Assembly (NCBI RefSeq): GCF_000785435.2
Contig: NZ_JTDB02000009.1
Coordinates: 1 to 64,000 of the forward strand
Length of the DNA: 64,000 nucleotides
DNA from: Paraburkholderia sacchari
GTDB lineage: Bacteria > Pseudomonadota > Gammaproteobacteria > Burkholderiales > Burkholderiaceae
Direction: 5' to 3'
Under the pieces are notes generated by a model, which saw only the letters and a list, made by a program, of their open reading frames with translations, was not told the origin of the DNA and did no database searches. A program made the position numbers and the translations under genes. Within the stretch, counting starts at the first letter, position 1; every line of letters starts with the position of its first letter. Below, piece by piece: positions 35,225 to 44,343 of this stretch.

Positions 35225-37338
35225 GAAGCGATCTCCTCGGATAAAAGGGCGTCGAGCTCGAAGGTGATGGTAATGGCAAAGCCTTCGCCGGGAGCCGTAT
35301 CGATCTCGACGACTCCATTGAACATATGCGCGCGCTCGCGGATGCCAAGCAAACCGAACGACTTGTCGTGGCTGGCGCGGCGCAGCGGGTCGCCGGCGGC
35401 GTCCTGCGCGCCGCGGCCGTTGTCGGTGATGCGCAGGGTGCAGCGCTGGCCATCGACTTCGAGTGTCAGGATGACGATGCTGGCCTCCGCGTGTCGCGCG
35501 ACGTTGGTGAGCGCTTCCTGGATGATGCGAAAGAGCGACGAAGCCGCTGCGCTCGAAAACGCTGCGCCGCCGGTGTGGATGTGCCGCTGCACCTCGATGC
35601 CATAGCGGCTCGTGAAATCGTTCGCGAGCCATTCGATGGCCGGCACGAGCCCGAGGTCGTCGAGCATGACCGGGCGCAGGTCGGCGGCGATGCGCCGTAC
35701 CGCCCGCACGGTCGAGTCGATCAGCTTGCTCATGCCGTCGAGGCGCGCGGCGATGTCGTCGTTGATGGACCCGGCGAGCCGGTGCGCGAGCGAGGAAAGA
35801 TCGATTTTGAGCGCCGTGAGCCGCTGGCCGAGATCGTCGTGAAGCTCGCGGGCGATCCGCGTTTTTTCGGCTTCGCGCACGTTCTGCAGGTTGGCCGAGA
35901 GTTCGCGCAGCTCTTCGCGCGAGCGCTTGAGCGAATTCTCCGCGCGCAGCCGCTCCGTGATGTCACGCAACATGACCGTGTAGAGCTTGCCGGAGGCGTC
36001 GCGGATCTGCGAAATCGATGCTTCGATGGGAAATTCCTCGCCGTTGGCGCGCAGGCCGAACAGCACGCGCTGCTGGCGGCCCATCTGGCGCTCGGTGACG
36101 CCCGTGGCGCCGAACTGGTCGACGTGGTGCTCGTGGGCCGAACGAAAGCGTTCGGGAATGAAGCGCGCTAGCGGGGCGCCGATCGCTTCCATGGCGGAGA
36201 GCCCGAAGATGAACTCGGCGGCCGGATTGAAGATCACCACGCGCTGCATTTCGTCCACGGTGATGATGGCCTCCATCGACGAGCGGATGATGCCCATCAT
36301 GCGCGCTTCGTTCAGGCGGGCGTCGGTGCCGGCCGGGGCGGGCGCGAGAGCGGGAGCCGCGGCCGCGCGGGCGAGGCGGTAGGCGAGCCAGGCGCAGAGC
36401 GCGGCTGCGGCGGCGCCGGCGAGCAGAACGGCCGCGGCGCAGGCGGCCGCGCCTGTGACGAGCGGGCTGCCGTCCGTGCTCGCATCGAGCGTGAGGGTGG
36501 CGCCGCCGAACGCGAGCGTGTCGCGATGCTCGAAGCGCGCGCCGGGCGTGACTTCGGCGCCTTCGGTCGGGGCGCTGCGGAATACCTCGACGGCCGGCTG
36601 CCCGGCGTGGACGGCTAGCGCGAGATCCGGCTGGGCGGCGAGTATCGGCTCGAAGAGCCGCCGCGCGTCGAGCGCGGCCACGGCGAATCCCGCGAGCGGC
36701 CGCTGCGCGTCGTGCGCGGCGTAGACGGGCAGATAAAGCACCAGGCGAGGCGGGGCGGCGTCCGAGGCCGGTTCGGCGGTGAGCCCGGCCTTGCCGGTTT
36801 GCACGGCGTAGCGGCGCGCCACCACGCTGGCGACGCTCCGGACCCGCGTATTGCCGGGTTCGGCGGCGGGCCCGGCCCACAGCGGCGCGGCATCGGGCTG
36901 CGCGGGCGCTGCGTGTTGAGCGCCGGAGGATTGCGTGGAAAGTTGTGCGGAGGGTTGCGCGGAAGGCTGCGGAATATAGCCCAGCGCGACGACGGCGAGG
37001 CGCGCGTTTTCCAGATCGGCGGCGCCGACCTTGCGTTGCCAGTCGTCGGCATTGGGGGCGGGGGTTTGCGCGAGCCATCCGCGCGCGCCGCGCAGCATGG
37101 TTTCGTCGGCGATGAGCGCCTGCTCGACGGTCGCGCGCAGCGCGGACGTGCGGCGGGCAAAACGCTGCCCGGCGGCGGTCTGCCATTGCTGCGCGACAAA
37201 CACGGCGACCGCGAGCGCGAGCGTCAAAACGACCACGAATGCCAGCGCCGATGCCACGGCCGGCTGGCGAATCCGCACAACGAGCCCGCTCGCCGCGCCG
37301 TGCGCGGCGCTCTCCTGCGGTTTAGCGCCTGAGCTCAT
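35221..37338 (-). CDS. Membrane sensor histidine kinase with PAS and HisKA_3 domains
   Basis: The 705-residue protein has a membrane helix near residues 25-45, a roughly 250-residue periplasmic (CHASE-like) domain and a second helix near 300-325. A PAS domain follows (MMGIIRSSMEAIITVDEMQR to the PAC segment), then a short coiled coil, HisKA_3 with His500 in ARELHDDLGQRL, and a HATPase domain (DNGRGAQ, SFGLLGIRER). The PAS layout resembles FixL, but the position of FixL's haem-binding histidine appears to be occupied by another residue, so haem sensing is doubtful. The start choice is supported only by family layout. A Q/P/S/A-rich degenerate repeat lies in the periplasmic part. Confidence 0.9.
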   Translation of the reverse strand: MSSGAKPQESAAHGAASGLVVRIRQPAVASALAFVVVLTLALAVAVFVAQQWQTAAGQRFARRTSALRATVEQALIADETMLRGARGWLAQTPAPNADDWQRKVGAADLENARLAVVALGYIPQPSAQPSAQLSTQSSGAQHAAPAQPDAAPLWAGPAAEPGNTRVRSVASVVARRYAVQTGKAGLTAEPASDAAPPRLVLYLPVYAAHDAQRPLAGFAVAALDARRLFEPILAAQPDLALAVHAGQPAVEVFRSAPTEGAEVTPGARFEHRDTLAFGGATLTLDASTDGSPLVTGAAACAAAVLLAGAAAAALCAWLAYRLARAAAAPALAPAPAGTDARLNEARMMGIIRSSMEAIITVDEMQRVVIFNPAAEFIFGLSAMEAIGAPLARFIPERFRSAHEHHVDQFGATGVTERQMGRQQRVLFGLRANGEEFPIEASISQIRDASGKLYTVMLRDITERLRAENSLKRSREELRELSANLQNVREAEKTRIARELHDDLGQRLTALKIDLSSLAHRLAGSINDDIAARLDGMSKLIDSTVRAVRRIAADLRPVMLDDLGLVPAIEWLANDFTSRYGIEVQRHIHTGGAAFSSAAASSLFRIIQEALTNVARHAEASIVILTLEVDGQRCTLRITDNGRGAQDAAGDPLRRASHDKSFGLLGIRERAHMFNGVVEIDTAPGEGFAITITFELDALLSEEIAS

Positions 37339-37565
37339 GGCAACGGTCCAGGACGCAATGACGCCTGTATGGAGCGGGTGCGTGCGCCATTCACAAATAA
37401 AGTAGCGGCTTGGTGGGAGAAAGCCCGATGCCCGACATCGCATGGACTGCCTGACAGAATTTTACGTGCCACGCACGCGCGTGTCCGGAAAAACTTGCAC
37501 GTTTTGCGGTGCGGCGCGCAATCCCGCCCCGAGGGGCGGGCGCGCGCCGCTCCGGCGCAGTCCGC

Positions 37566-38990
37566 TTATGCCATCGGCCGCGCGGCGTCCGTCGCTTCGC
37601 GGGGCGGGCACGGCTGGGCGCGAACCGGGTTCTCGGGAAGCTCGATCGTCTGGCCTTGCTCCGGCACGCAGCAGTCCCAATGCAGCGTTTCCGCGATGCG
37701 GCGGCGCAGCGCGTCGGCCGCGGCGGGCTCGCCGTGCGTCACGAACGTGCGGGTGGGCGGGCACGTCATGCCGGCCAGCCAGCGCAACGTCTCCCGGTAG
37801 TCCGCATGCGCCGACAGCGACGAGATCGAGGCGACTTCGGCGCGCACGCGCACGTAATCGCCGTGCAGCTTGATGGTTGGCGCGTGCGCTTCCAGCGCCG
37901 CGCCGCGCGTGCCGGGCGCCTGGAAGCCCACCAGCGCGATGGTGTTGCGCTGGTCGGGCGCATAGAGGTTCAGGTGATGCAGCACGCGCCCGCCCGTGGC
38001 CATGCCGCTGCCCGCGATGATGACCATCGGCCCGTGGCGCGAAGCGATGGCCTTCGAGTCGTCGACGCTGCGCGTCATGACCGCCGCGTGGTCGATGGCG
38101 TGCAGCTGCGAGATGGTCAGCTTGTGCTCGCGCATATGGTGCCGGTAGAGCTCGGTGACGCTGATCGCCATCGGGCTGTCCAGATAGACCGGAACGTTCG
38201 CCATGCGCCCCGCCTCCTTGAGGTGCGCGATGTAGTAAAGCACCTCCTGCGCGCGGCCCACCGCGAAGCAGGGTATCACCACGATCCCGCCGCGCGCGAA
38301 GGTGCGCGCGAACATGTCGGCCAGTTCGTCTTCGGGATTGAGGGCGGCGTGCAGCCGGTCGCCGTAGGTCGACTCGACCACGAGATAGTCGGCGTGCACG
38401 GGCGGCGACGGCGCGCGCATGAGCGGATCGTCGGGGCGTCCGAGGTCGCCGGAAAACGCGAGCACCGTATGCCCGCTGCACAGCACGACGCTCGCGGCGC
38501 CGAGGATATGCCCGGCAGGCAGGAAGCGGAAAGTCAGATGCTCGCCGAGCGAGACCGGCACATCGAATTCGCTCGGGCCGATGAGCCGCAGCGCCGCTTC
38601 GGCGTTTTCGAGCGTGTAGAGCGGCAGGGCGGGATGGTGCTTCGAAAAGCCGTGGCGGTTCGCGAACGCGGCGTCCTCCTCCTGCAGGCGCGCGCTGTCG
38701 CGCAGCATGATTTCGCACAGGGCGGCGGTGCCCGGCGTGCAATAGACCGGTCCGCGGAATCCATTGCGCGCCAGCACCGGCAGATAGCCGCAGTGATCGA
38801 TATGCGCATGCGTGAGGATGACGGCGTCGAGCGTATCGGCCGGAAACGGCAGCGGCTCCCAGTTGCGCAGCCGCAGGTTCTTCGTGCCCTGGAACAGCCC
38901 GCAGTCGATCAACACCCGCTTGCCTTGCGCTTCCAGCAGGTAGCGCGAGCCCGTGACCGTTTGCGCCGCGCCCAGAAAAGTCAGCTTCAT
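37566..38990 (-). CDS. Metallo-beta-lactamase/beta-CASP-fold ribonuclease-like protein
   Basis: The 474-residue protein starts MKLTFLGAAQTVTGSRYLLE, has the metal motif THAHIDHCG, GHILGAASVVL, FSGDLGRPDDPLM, a beta-CASP insert (VVIPCFAVGRAQEVLYYI) and the late HADYRETL and THGEPAAADAL segments. This order matches CPSF73-like beta-CASP nucleases and RNA exonucleases (the YsxC/MBL 'RNA specificity' group). GAGGAG precedes the ATG at 38990. It probably matures or degrades RNA, which would remodel transcripts during oxygen limitation. The FNR box at 39060 faces it. Confidence 0.9.
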   Translation of the reverse strand: MKLTFLGAAQTVTGSRYLLEAQGKRVLIDCGLFQGTKNLRLRNWEPLPFPADTLDAVILTHAHIDHCGYLPVLARNGFRGPVYCTPGTAALCEIMLRDSARLQEEDAAFANRHGFSKHHPALPLYTLENAEAALRLIGPSEFDVPVSLGEHLTFRFLPAGHILGAASVVLCSGHTVLAFSGDLGRPDDPLMRAPSPPVHADYLVVESTYGDRLHAALNPEDELADMFARTFARGGIVVIPCFAVGRAQEVLYYIAHLKEAGRMANVPVYLDSPMAISVTELYRHHMREHKLTISQLHAIDHAAVMTRSVDDSKAIASRHGPMVIIAGSGMATGGRVLHHLNLYAPDQRNTIALVGFQAPGTRGAALEAHAPTIKLHGDYVRVRAEVASISSLSAHADYRETLRWLAGMTCPPTRTFVTHGEPAAADALRRRIAETLHWDCCVPEQGQTIELPENPVRAQPCPPREATDAARPMA

Positions 38991-39059
38991 CATGCTCTCC
39001 TCGCCATGCACCGCAGGGTGCGTCTGGTGTCCATTGGAGCGCGCTTCGCTACCACACAA

Positions 39060-39073
39060 TTGACCTGGATCAG
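39060..39073 (-). promoter_or_regulatory. FNR box for the beta-CASP nuclease gene
   Basis: TTGACCTGGATCAG has one mismatch at the last base of the symmetric consensus. On the minus strand TCCAAT (39038-39033) starts 35 nt from the box edge. It faces the nuclease gene at 38990. Confidence 0.65.
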
Positions 39074-39104
39074 GCGGGAAACCTTTGGCGGGCGACAGCG
39101 TGGA

Positions 39105-39118
39105 TTGAGCCAGATCAA
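39105..39118 (+). promoter_or_regulatory. FNR box for the lipoprotein gene
   Basis: TTGAGCCAGATCAA is identical to the hsp20 box at 30178-30191. TACATT at 39141-39146 lies 36 nt from its edge, predicting a start near 39153. With the box 45 bp to the left it forms a divergent pair. Confidence 0.8.
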
Positions 39119-39197
39119 TCGGGCGGGACCGGACGATCCATACATTGGGGCATGCGGCTCGCCGTCGCGAGCCGGTTTTCGGGTGGGAGCCCCAGCG

Positions 39198-39662
39198 ATG
39201 TTTCATGGATCGAGTTTGCGGCGGGCCCCGGTTTGGCTCGCGGCGCTGCTTGCGTCGCTGCTTGCGGCGTGCGCGACCGATGCGAGCCGCGAGGCCTTCC
39301 GTCAAACGGAAACCGGCCTGCAGGCGGTACGCGAGCAGGCGGCAGTCCATTGCGCGGCGCCCGTCGATTGTGCGCGGGCATGGAGCCGGGCGCGGGTGTT
39401 CGTCCAGTTGCATTCGCCCACGCGGATCGCGCGGATCAGCGACGAGGCGATCGAAACGCGCATGCCGCACGAATTCGGCGTGGCGTATTTCTGGGCGGTA
39501 CGCGAGACAGCGGCCGATGGAACGGCGACCGTTCGCCTGAAGGGCATGTGCCGGGGCATGTACAGCACCAACAACGGGCCGGGGTGGCTCTACCGGTCCT
39601 GCGCGGCGCAGTTGCGCGACGCCCAGCTCGAATTCGCGCGCGAGGTGGGCGGCGCGCAATGA
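39198..39662 (+). CDS. Putative lipoprotein, unknown function
   Basis: The 154-residue protein has a lipoprotein signal (LAALLASLLAAC, lipidated Cys25) and a soluble C-terminal domain. The mature part has cysteine pairs (HCAAPVDC, CRGMYSTNNGPGWLYRSC), suggesting disulfides in the periplasm. No family is recognised. It is the gene directly behind a strong FNR box and is convergent with the Acg-type nitroreductase. A GC-rich hairpin (39664-39690) lies just after its stop. Confidence 0.75.
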   Translation: MFHGSSLRRAPVWLAALLASLLAACATDASREAFRQTETGLQAVREQAAVHCAAPVDCARAWSRARVFVQLHSPTRIARISDEAIETRMPHEFGVAYFWAVRETAADGTATVRLKGMCRGMYSTNNGPGWLYRSCAAQLRDAQLEFAREVGGAQ

Positions 39663-39728
39663 ACGAACCCCGGGGCGCGCGCCGGGTTCGGCGGCGGGCA
39701 AAGCCGCGAATGCCCGGGCGCTCTCCTC

Positions 39729-40787
39729 TCAGGACAAGACCGCCTCGAGCGGCCGCCGCGGCGTCGCCGCGTCGGGCGTTCCGTGACCGATGCGCAACAG
39801 CAGTTGCGGAAAGTACGCACCCTGCAGCCCCATCATGGCGCCGAGTCGCGGCCGCAGCTCCGGGACTTCGATGGGCTGGTTCAGATACGAAGCGCACAGG
39901 CCGTGGACGGTCGCCAGCAACAACACCCGTTCGAGGGCCTGGCCCGTGGCGAGCCAGGCCTGCGCATTGTCCACGCCGGTCGCGAGACATAGCAGCAGAG
40001 GCGAGCCCGCCGCCAGATCGCGGTGCGTGGCGGCCACGCCGCCGCCGAGATCGAACGTCCGGATCGCCGAGGCCACGAGCGGCGTCGCGAAATCGAGCAG
40101 GCCGCCGAGTCCGGCCGCGTAGGCCGGCATGCCGTCATCGGTGCGGCGCGGGTGGATCCACTTCGCGAGTTCGCGCCTGAAGCGCGGATCGGCGAACTGC
40201 TGCCGGTCGGCCTCGGCGACGAGGCCGGCGACCGCGTTGCGCGGCTCGCTCTCGCTCACGCAGGCGACTTCGACACCTTCGGCGCGCGCGGCGTCCATCA
40301 GGTGCTGTTCGACGGCGGCGTCGACGGGCTCGGCCGCGAACGGATGGCGCGTGGTGACCCGCTCGTAAATCGCGCCCACGAGCGCAGCCAGCTCCGGCGC
40401 GGTGGCGCGCTCGCGCAGCAGACGCACCTCTGCGAGCAGATCGGGGTCGGTGCTCGACGGGAACAGGGTGATCGCGTAGCCCATGCCGAGGCTCGCGATC
40501 GCCACGCGCAGATTGAAGAGCGCAGCGCCGCAACTGATGATGAGTTCGCGGTCGTACGGATCCACCACGGGCAGCGCGCGCAGCCGGTCCGCGCATAGCA
40601 TCACGCGGTCCGTGCCGAGCACGAAGCGCCATGGCTGGCTGTTGTGGCTCGACGGTGCAAGCGTCGCATGACGCGTGGCGAATCGCATGGCGAAGGCGTG
40701 CGTGTCCTCGGGAGCGTCCTCGGGGGCCTGCTGGCGGGCGCTGTCTCTGGCAGCGAGGGCAGCGATGGCGGCTGGATGGTCGGGCAT
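39729..40787 (-). CDS. Acg-family FMN-binding nitroreductase-like protein
   Basis: The 352-residue protein has two nitroreductase-like halves: THAFAMRFATRHATLAPSSHNSQPWRF near the N-terminus (FMN phosphate contact pattern SSHNSQPW) and a C-terminal half with a flexible lid. This layout matches Mycobacterium Acg (Rv2032) and relatives, which bind or sequester flavin and may lack true nitroreductase activity. GGGAG precedes the ATG. It follows two Usp genes on the same strand (gap 76 bp), so it likely belongs to the operon behind the box at 42641. Confidence 0.85.
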   Translation of the reverse strand: MPDHPAAIAALAARDSARQQAPEDAPEDTHAFAMRFATRHATLAPSSHNSQPWRFVLGTDRVMLCADRLRALPVVDPYDRELIISCGAALFNLRVAIASLGMGYAITLFPSSTDPDLLAEVRLLRERATAPELAALVGAIYERVTTRHPFAAEPVDAAVEQHLMDAARAEGVEVACVSESEPRNAVAGLVAEADRQQFADPRFRRELAKWIHPRRTDDGMPAYAAGLGGLLDFATPLVASAIRTFDLGGGVAATHRDLAAGSPLLLCLATGVDNAQAWLATGQALERVLLLATVHGLCASYLNQPIEVPELRPRLGAMMGLQGAYFPQLLLRIGHGTPDAATPRRPLEAVLS

Positions 40788-40863
40788 GGTCGGCTCCCGT
40801 CGGGTAGACGCGCGGCACCGCGCAAGACGCGCCGCCGCGCAAACGTGACTCAGTGAGACTTCG

Positions 40864-41673
40864 TCAATGGGACATCAGGACCGGCACCGTCATGGCTTCG
40901 AGCAGGTTGCGCGTCACGCCGCCCAGCACGCGCTCGTGAATGCGCGAATGCGCGTAAGCGCCCGCCACGATCAGGTCGGCGCGCAGATCGCTCGCGCGGC
41001 CGAGCAACGCCGTGCTCGTCCTGACGCCCGGCTCGCGGGCGCTTTCGTGAAACGAAGCGCTGACATCGTGCAGATCCAGCCATGCCGCGGCATCGGCCGC
41101 TTCTTCTTCGGCGCGCAGCCGTTTCGCGCCGTCGCGCGCGGCGACCACCTCGATCGAGACGCAATTGGCGCGGCGCAAGAGCGGCAAGGCATCCGAGGCC
41201 GCGCGCGCCGCTTCGCGGCCGCCGTCCCAGGCGATCAGGATGTTTTCCGCGATGGTCGGGAACGCGCCGGAATGCGGCACCACGATGGCGGGCCGCGCGG
41301 CCGTCATCAGCAGATCGGTGACGAAGCCGCTGGACAGGTCGATCGGGTGGTCGCCGCGCTCGTGCTGCCCGAGCACGAGCAGGTCGGCGTGACGGGCGTG
41401 CAGCACCGCGGTCGCGGTGTCGCCGGGTTGCGGCGCGCGCCATTCGACCCTGCAGCCCGCATGCATGCCCGCTTCGAGAAACGCGGCTTGCGCTTGCTCG
41501 CGGCGCTCCAGCGCAGGCGCGCCGCCCGTTACCGGCGCGTTCGGATACGGCATCGGCAGATACAGCCCGATGAGGTGCGCCTCGAAGCGGCCTGCAAGAT
41601 CGAGCGCGAGCGCAAGACGCGTGTCGCGCCGCGCCGAATCGTCGAGGTGGACGAGCAGTGTCTTGTAGCCCAT
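40864..41673 (-). CDS. Universal stress protein, tandem two-domain
   Basis: The 269-residue protein has two Usp folds (MGYKTLLVHLDDSARRDTRLAL and ILIAWDGGREAARAASDALP). It ends in VPVLMSH like three other Usps in the island. The nucleotide signature of the second domain reads VAGAYAHSRIHERVLGGVTRNLL, lacking the first canonical glycine step, so ATP binding may be altered. AGGGACATCGCC precedes the ATG at 41673. It lies 58 bp downstream of another Usp and 76 bp upstream of the Acg-like gene. Confidence 0.9.
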   Translation of the reverse strand: MGYKTLLVHLDDSARRDTRLALALDLAGRFEAHLIGLYLPMPYPNAPVTGGAPALERREQAQAAFLEAGMHAGCRVEWRAPQPGDTATAVLHARHADLLVLGQHERGDHPIDLSSGFVTDLLMTAARPAIVVPHSGAFPTIAENILIAWDGGREAARAASDALPLLRRANCVSIEVVAARDGAKRLRAEEEAADAAAWLDLHDVSASFHESAREPGVRTSTALLGRASDLRADLIVAGAYAHSRIHERVLGGVTRNLLEAMTVPVLMSH

Positions 41674-41731
41674 GGCGATGTCCCTGAATGTCAATGGCGA
41701 GGCTCACACGCAATCCGGTGCAACGGTCCGC

Positions 41732-42562
41732 TCAATGCGACATCAGCACCGGCACCGGCATCGAGCCGAGCACCGTCTGCGTCACGCCGCCGAGCAGGAG
41801 TTCTTTCCAGCGCGCGTGGCCATAGGCGCCCATCACGATCAGATCGCAGCCGGTCTTGCTGGCGTGCGCGAGCAGCGCGTCGCCCACCGTGATGGTCGGC
41901 GGCGGACGCAATTCCGTGACTTGCACCTCGAGTCCGTGACGCGCGAGAACGAGGCCGATGTCGGCGCCCGGAATGCGATCGCGTTCCTTGCGCGAGGGCG
42001 TGAAGGTCACGATCTCGGTGCGCCCGGCAAGGCGCATGAACGGCAGCGCGTCATACAGCGCGCGCGTGGCCGACTGGCCCGCGTCCCACGCGACCATCAC
42101 GCGCTCGCCCACCGTGGGGCCTCCACCGGAATAGGGCACCCACAGGACCGGCCGTCCCGCGCTCAGCGTCACGCGCACCTGCAGCCGGTTGGCGAGCGAC
42201 GCGTCGGGGTCCTCGGGGGAGCTTTGGCCCAGAACGATCAGGTCTGCGAAGCGGGCGCGCATCAGCAGCTCGTGCTGCGCGTAATTCGCGGTGCGCCAGC
42301 TGCCTTTCACCTCCGCCTCGGCGAGGCGCGCGAAGAAGTGATGTTCGAGCGAGCGGCGGCACGCTTCGTGCTCTTGCCGGCATCGAGACCAATATTCGGC
42401 GTCCAGAATGAACGCGTAGGCCACCTCGTGCTCCGGCACGGCGGGCGCGAACAATGCGCTGAGATGGGCGCCGTGCCGCTTTGCAACGCGCAGCGCGACA
42501 TCGAGGCGCGTTCGCGCGCTATCGCTTTCGTCCAGATGAACGAGGATGTTGCGGTACTCCAT
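41732..42562 (-). CDS. Universal stress protein, tandem two-domain
   Basis: The 276-residue protein opens with MEYRNILVHLDESDSARTRLD, with a second fold from VMVAWDAGQSATRALYDALP and the signature VMGAYGHARWKELLLGGVTQTVL. It ends VPVLMSH. It is the first gene of a three-gene minus-strand operon (Usp, Usp, Acg-like) behind the two-way FNR box at 42641-42654. The shared end and layout mark it as a paralogue of the Usps at 29150, 40864 and 46015. Confidence 0.9.
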   Translation of the reverse strand: MEYRNILVHLDESDSARTRLDVALRVAKRHGAHLSALFAPAVPEHEVAYAFILDAEYWSRCRQEHEACRRSLEHHFFARLAEAEVKGSWRTANYAQHELLMRARFADLIVLGQSSPEDPDASLANRLQVRVTLSAGRPVLWVPYSGGGPTVGERVMVAWDAGQSATRALYDALPFMRLAGRTEIVTFTPSRKERDRIPGADIGLVLARHGLEVQVTELRPPPTITVGDALLAHASKTGCDLIVMGAYGHARWKELLLGGVTQTVLGSMPVPVLMSH

Positions 42563-42640
42563 GATCGGCGCTCCACGGTGGATGCAACACCGAAGCGGTG
42601 TCTCGTGCGGCTCAGTCTAGGCGTCGAAGCCCGGTCGCAA

Positions 42641-42654
42641 TTGACTTGAGTCAA
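42641..42654. promoter_or_regulatory. Single FNR box serving two divergent promoters
   Basis: TTGACTTGAGTCAA has symmetric TTGAC/GTCAA ends. On the plus strand TACAGT (42676-42681) and on the minus strand TAGACT (42619-42614) each lie 35 nt from the respective box edge. One site could therefore activate both the PhaB-like gene and the Usp-Usp-Acg operon. Confidence 0.78.
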
Positions 42655-42745
42655 TCGTGAGCGGGAGGCGAAACCTACAGTGGGGCCTTGTTCCGGCCGC
42701 GCCGAATCGCGGCCGGTCGCCACCAATCAGCGAGGAGGACGGATC

Positions 42746-43492
42746 ATGCGTAGCGAACGCGTTGCTTTTGTGAGCGGCGGGATGGGCGGTCTGGGCGAGG
42801 CGATCAGCCGGAGGCTGCACGATGCGGGCCTGACGGTCGCGGTTTCGCATTCGGAGCACAACGATCACGTGATCCATTGGCTCGATCGCGAGCGCGCAGC
42901 GGGCCGCACGTTCCACGCCTTCGGGATCGACGTGGCGAGCTACGATTCGTGCGCCGAGTGCGCGCAGCGGGTCCTGTCGCAACTGGGCACGGTCGACGTC
43001 CTGATCAACAACGCCGGCATCACGCGCGACGCTAGCTTCTTGAAGCTCACCAAGCGCGCATGGGATGAGGTGATGCACACGAATCTCGACAGCGTCTTCA
43101 ATCTCACCCGGCAATTCCTTCCCGGCATGGTGGAGCGGCGCTTTGGCCGCGTCGTGAACATCAGCTCGGTGAACGGTTCGCGCGGCGCGTTTGGTCAGAC
43201 CAATTACGCGGCGTCCAAGGCCGGCATCCACGGCTTCACGATGTCGCTGGCGCTCGAAGTCGCGAGGCACGGCGTCACGGTGAACACCGTCTCGCCCGGC
43301 TATCTCGCGACCGCGATGGTGGAGGCCGTGCCGCAGGACATCATGGAAAACCGCATCCTGCCGCAGATTCCGGTGGGCCGGCTTGGGCGTCCGGAAGAGG
43401 TGGCGTCGCTGATCGCCTGGCTTTGCTCCGACGATGGCGCATTCGCCACGGGCGCCAACTTCGCCGTCAACGGCGGCATGCACATGCATTGA
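42746..43492 (+). CDS. SDR oxidoreductase, acetoacetyl-CoA reductase (PhaB)-like
   Basis: The 248-residue SDR has FVSGGMGGLGEAISRRLHDAG, NNAGITRDASFLKLTKRAWDEVMHTN and YAASKAGIHGFTMSLALE. The ITRD and NLDSVFN segments match PhaB, which reduces acetoacetyl-CoA to 3-hydroxybutyryl-CoA with NADPH for polyhydroxybutyrate synthesis. GAGGAGGAC precedes the ATG. Under oxygen limitation this reaction can serve as an electron sink. A phasin-like protein is encoded at 54617, but no PHB synthase is in the window. Confidence 0.85.
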   Translation: MRSERVAFVSGGMGGLGEAISRRLHDAGLTVAVSHSEHNDHVIHWLDRERAAGRTFHAFGIDVASYDSCAECAQRVLSQLGTVDVLINNAGITRDASFLKLTKRAWDEVMHTNLDSVFNLTRQFLPGMVERRFGRVVNISSVNGSRGAFGQTNYAASKAGIHGFTMSLALEVARHGVTVNTVSPGYLATAMVEAVPQDIMENRILPQIPVGRLGRPEEVASLIAWLCSDDGAFATGANFAVNGGMHMH

Positions 43493-43566
43493 CCGCAAAC
43501 GTCTGAAGATCAGGCGCGACGCGCGGGATCGACACAGTGACGACAAGCACGCGCCCAATCCGCCAG

Positions 43567-43580
43567 TTGATGCAGATCAG
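43567..43580 (+). promoter_or_regulatory. FNR-like box upstream of the BON gene
   Basis: TTGATGCAGATCAG has one mismatch at the last base. A weak -10-like GAAGCT at 43602-43607 lies 35 nt from the box edge and about 45 bp before the BON start codon. Confidence 0.6.
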
Positions 43581-43650
43581 TCGCAAGGCTGTGCCCCATG
43601 CGAAGCTCGCAGCGACGGTCCGTTCGGGACCGGCTTCGATGGAGACGGCG

Positions 43651-44301
43651 ATGAAAACCGATTTGCAACTCAAGCACGACGTGGAAGCGGAACTGGAGTG
43701 GGAGCCGGCGGTCACGGCTTCGAATATCGGCGTGGAGGTGAAGGACGGCGTCGTTACGCTTGCTGGCCATCTCGCGAGCCTGAGAGAAAAGATCGCGGCC
43801 GAGCAGGCGGCCCAGCGCGTGGGCGGCGTGCGCGCGCTGGTGGTCGAGCTGGATGTGCGTTTGCCGGGCGACGACATGCGCACCGACGAGGACATCGCCC
43901 ACATCGCGCGCTCGGTGCTGAACTGGACCGCCGGGCTCAGCGAGGACGCGGTGCAGGTGCAGGTCGAGCACGGCCACGTGGTGCTCAAGGGCGCGGTGGA
44001 CTCGGCATGGCAGAGCCAGGCGGCTGCGCGCGCCGTCGCCCAGTTGCGCGGGGTCGCGGGCGTGGTGAACCACATCGAAGTCCGGCATGCGGTGGCGCCG
44101 GACAAGATCAGCAAGGACATTCTCGAAGCGATGCGCCGCCATGCGGACCGCGAGGCGCGGCATATTCAGGTGACGGTCAACGAAGGCACGGTGCGGCTGT
44201 CCGGCAAGGTTCATTCGTTTGCCGAGCGCGCCGTGGCGCGAGGCGCGGCCTGGGCCGCGCCGGGCGTGCGCGCCGTGGTGGACGATTTGAGCGTGGAGTG
44301 A
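43651..44301 (+). CDS. Triple BON-domain protein
   Basis: The 216-residue protein is made almost wholly of three BON repeats, each ending in a G-V-x-x-V turn: GVVTLAGHLASLREKI..VGGVRALVV, VVLKGAVDSAWQSQAA..RGVAGVVNHI and TVRLSGKVHSFAERAV..APGVRAVVDD. There is no signal peptide. It is a paralogue of the gene at 62972 (both begin MKTDxxLKxDVEAE). BON proteins associate with phospholipids or carry membrane-stress roles. GGAG precedes the ATG at 43651; an ATG 12 bp earlier lacks such a site. Confidence 0.88.
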   Translation: MKTDLQLKHDVEAELEWEPAVTASNIGVEVKDGVVTLAGHLASLREKIAAEQAAQRVGGVRALVVELDVRLPGDDMRTDEDIAHIARSVLNWTAGLSEDAVQVQVEHGHVVLKGAVDSAWQSQAAARAVAQLRGVAGVVNHIEVRHAVAPDKISKDILEAMRRHADREARHIQVTVNEGTVRLSGKVHSFAERAVARGAAWAAPGVRAVVDDLSVE

Positions 44302-44343
44302 GGCGGTGGTGAGGCAATGGCGGCCGCACTGTGCGGCCGCTTC

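Noticed and set aside
36926..36972. Imperfect short repeats in the kinase periplasmic domain
   Set aside because: They encode a Q/P/S/A-rich linker and are too degenerate to call a repeat element.
37509..39197. Long plus-strand frame running through the beta-CASP nuclease region
   Set aside because: Only its last 154 codons from 39198 form a credible gene (lipoprotein); the rest is antisense to the nuclease.
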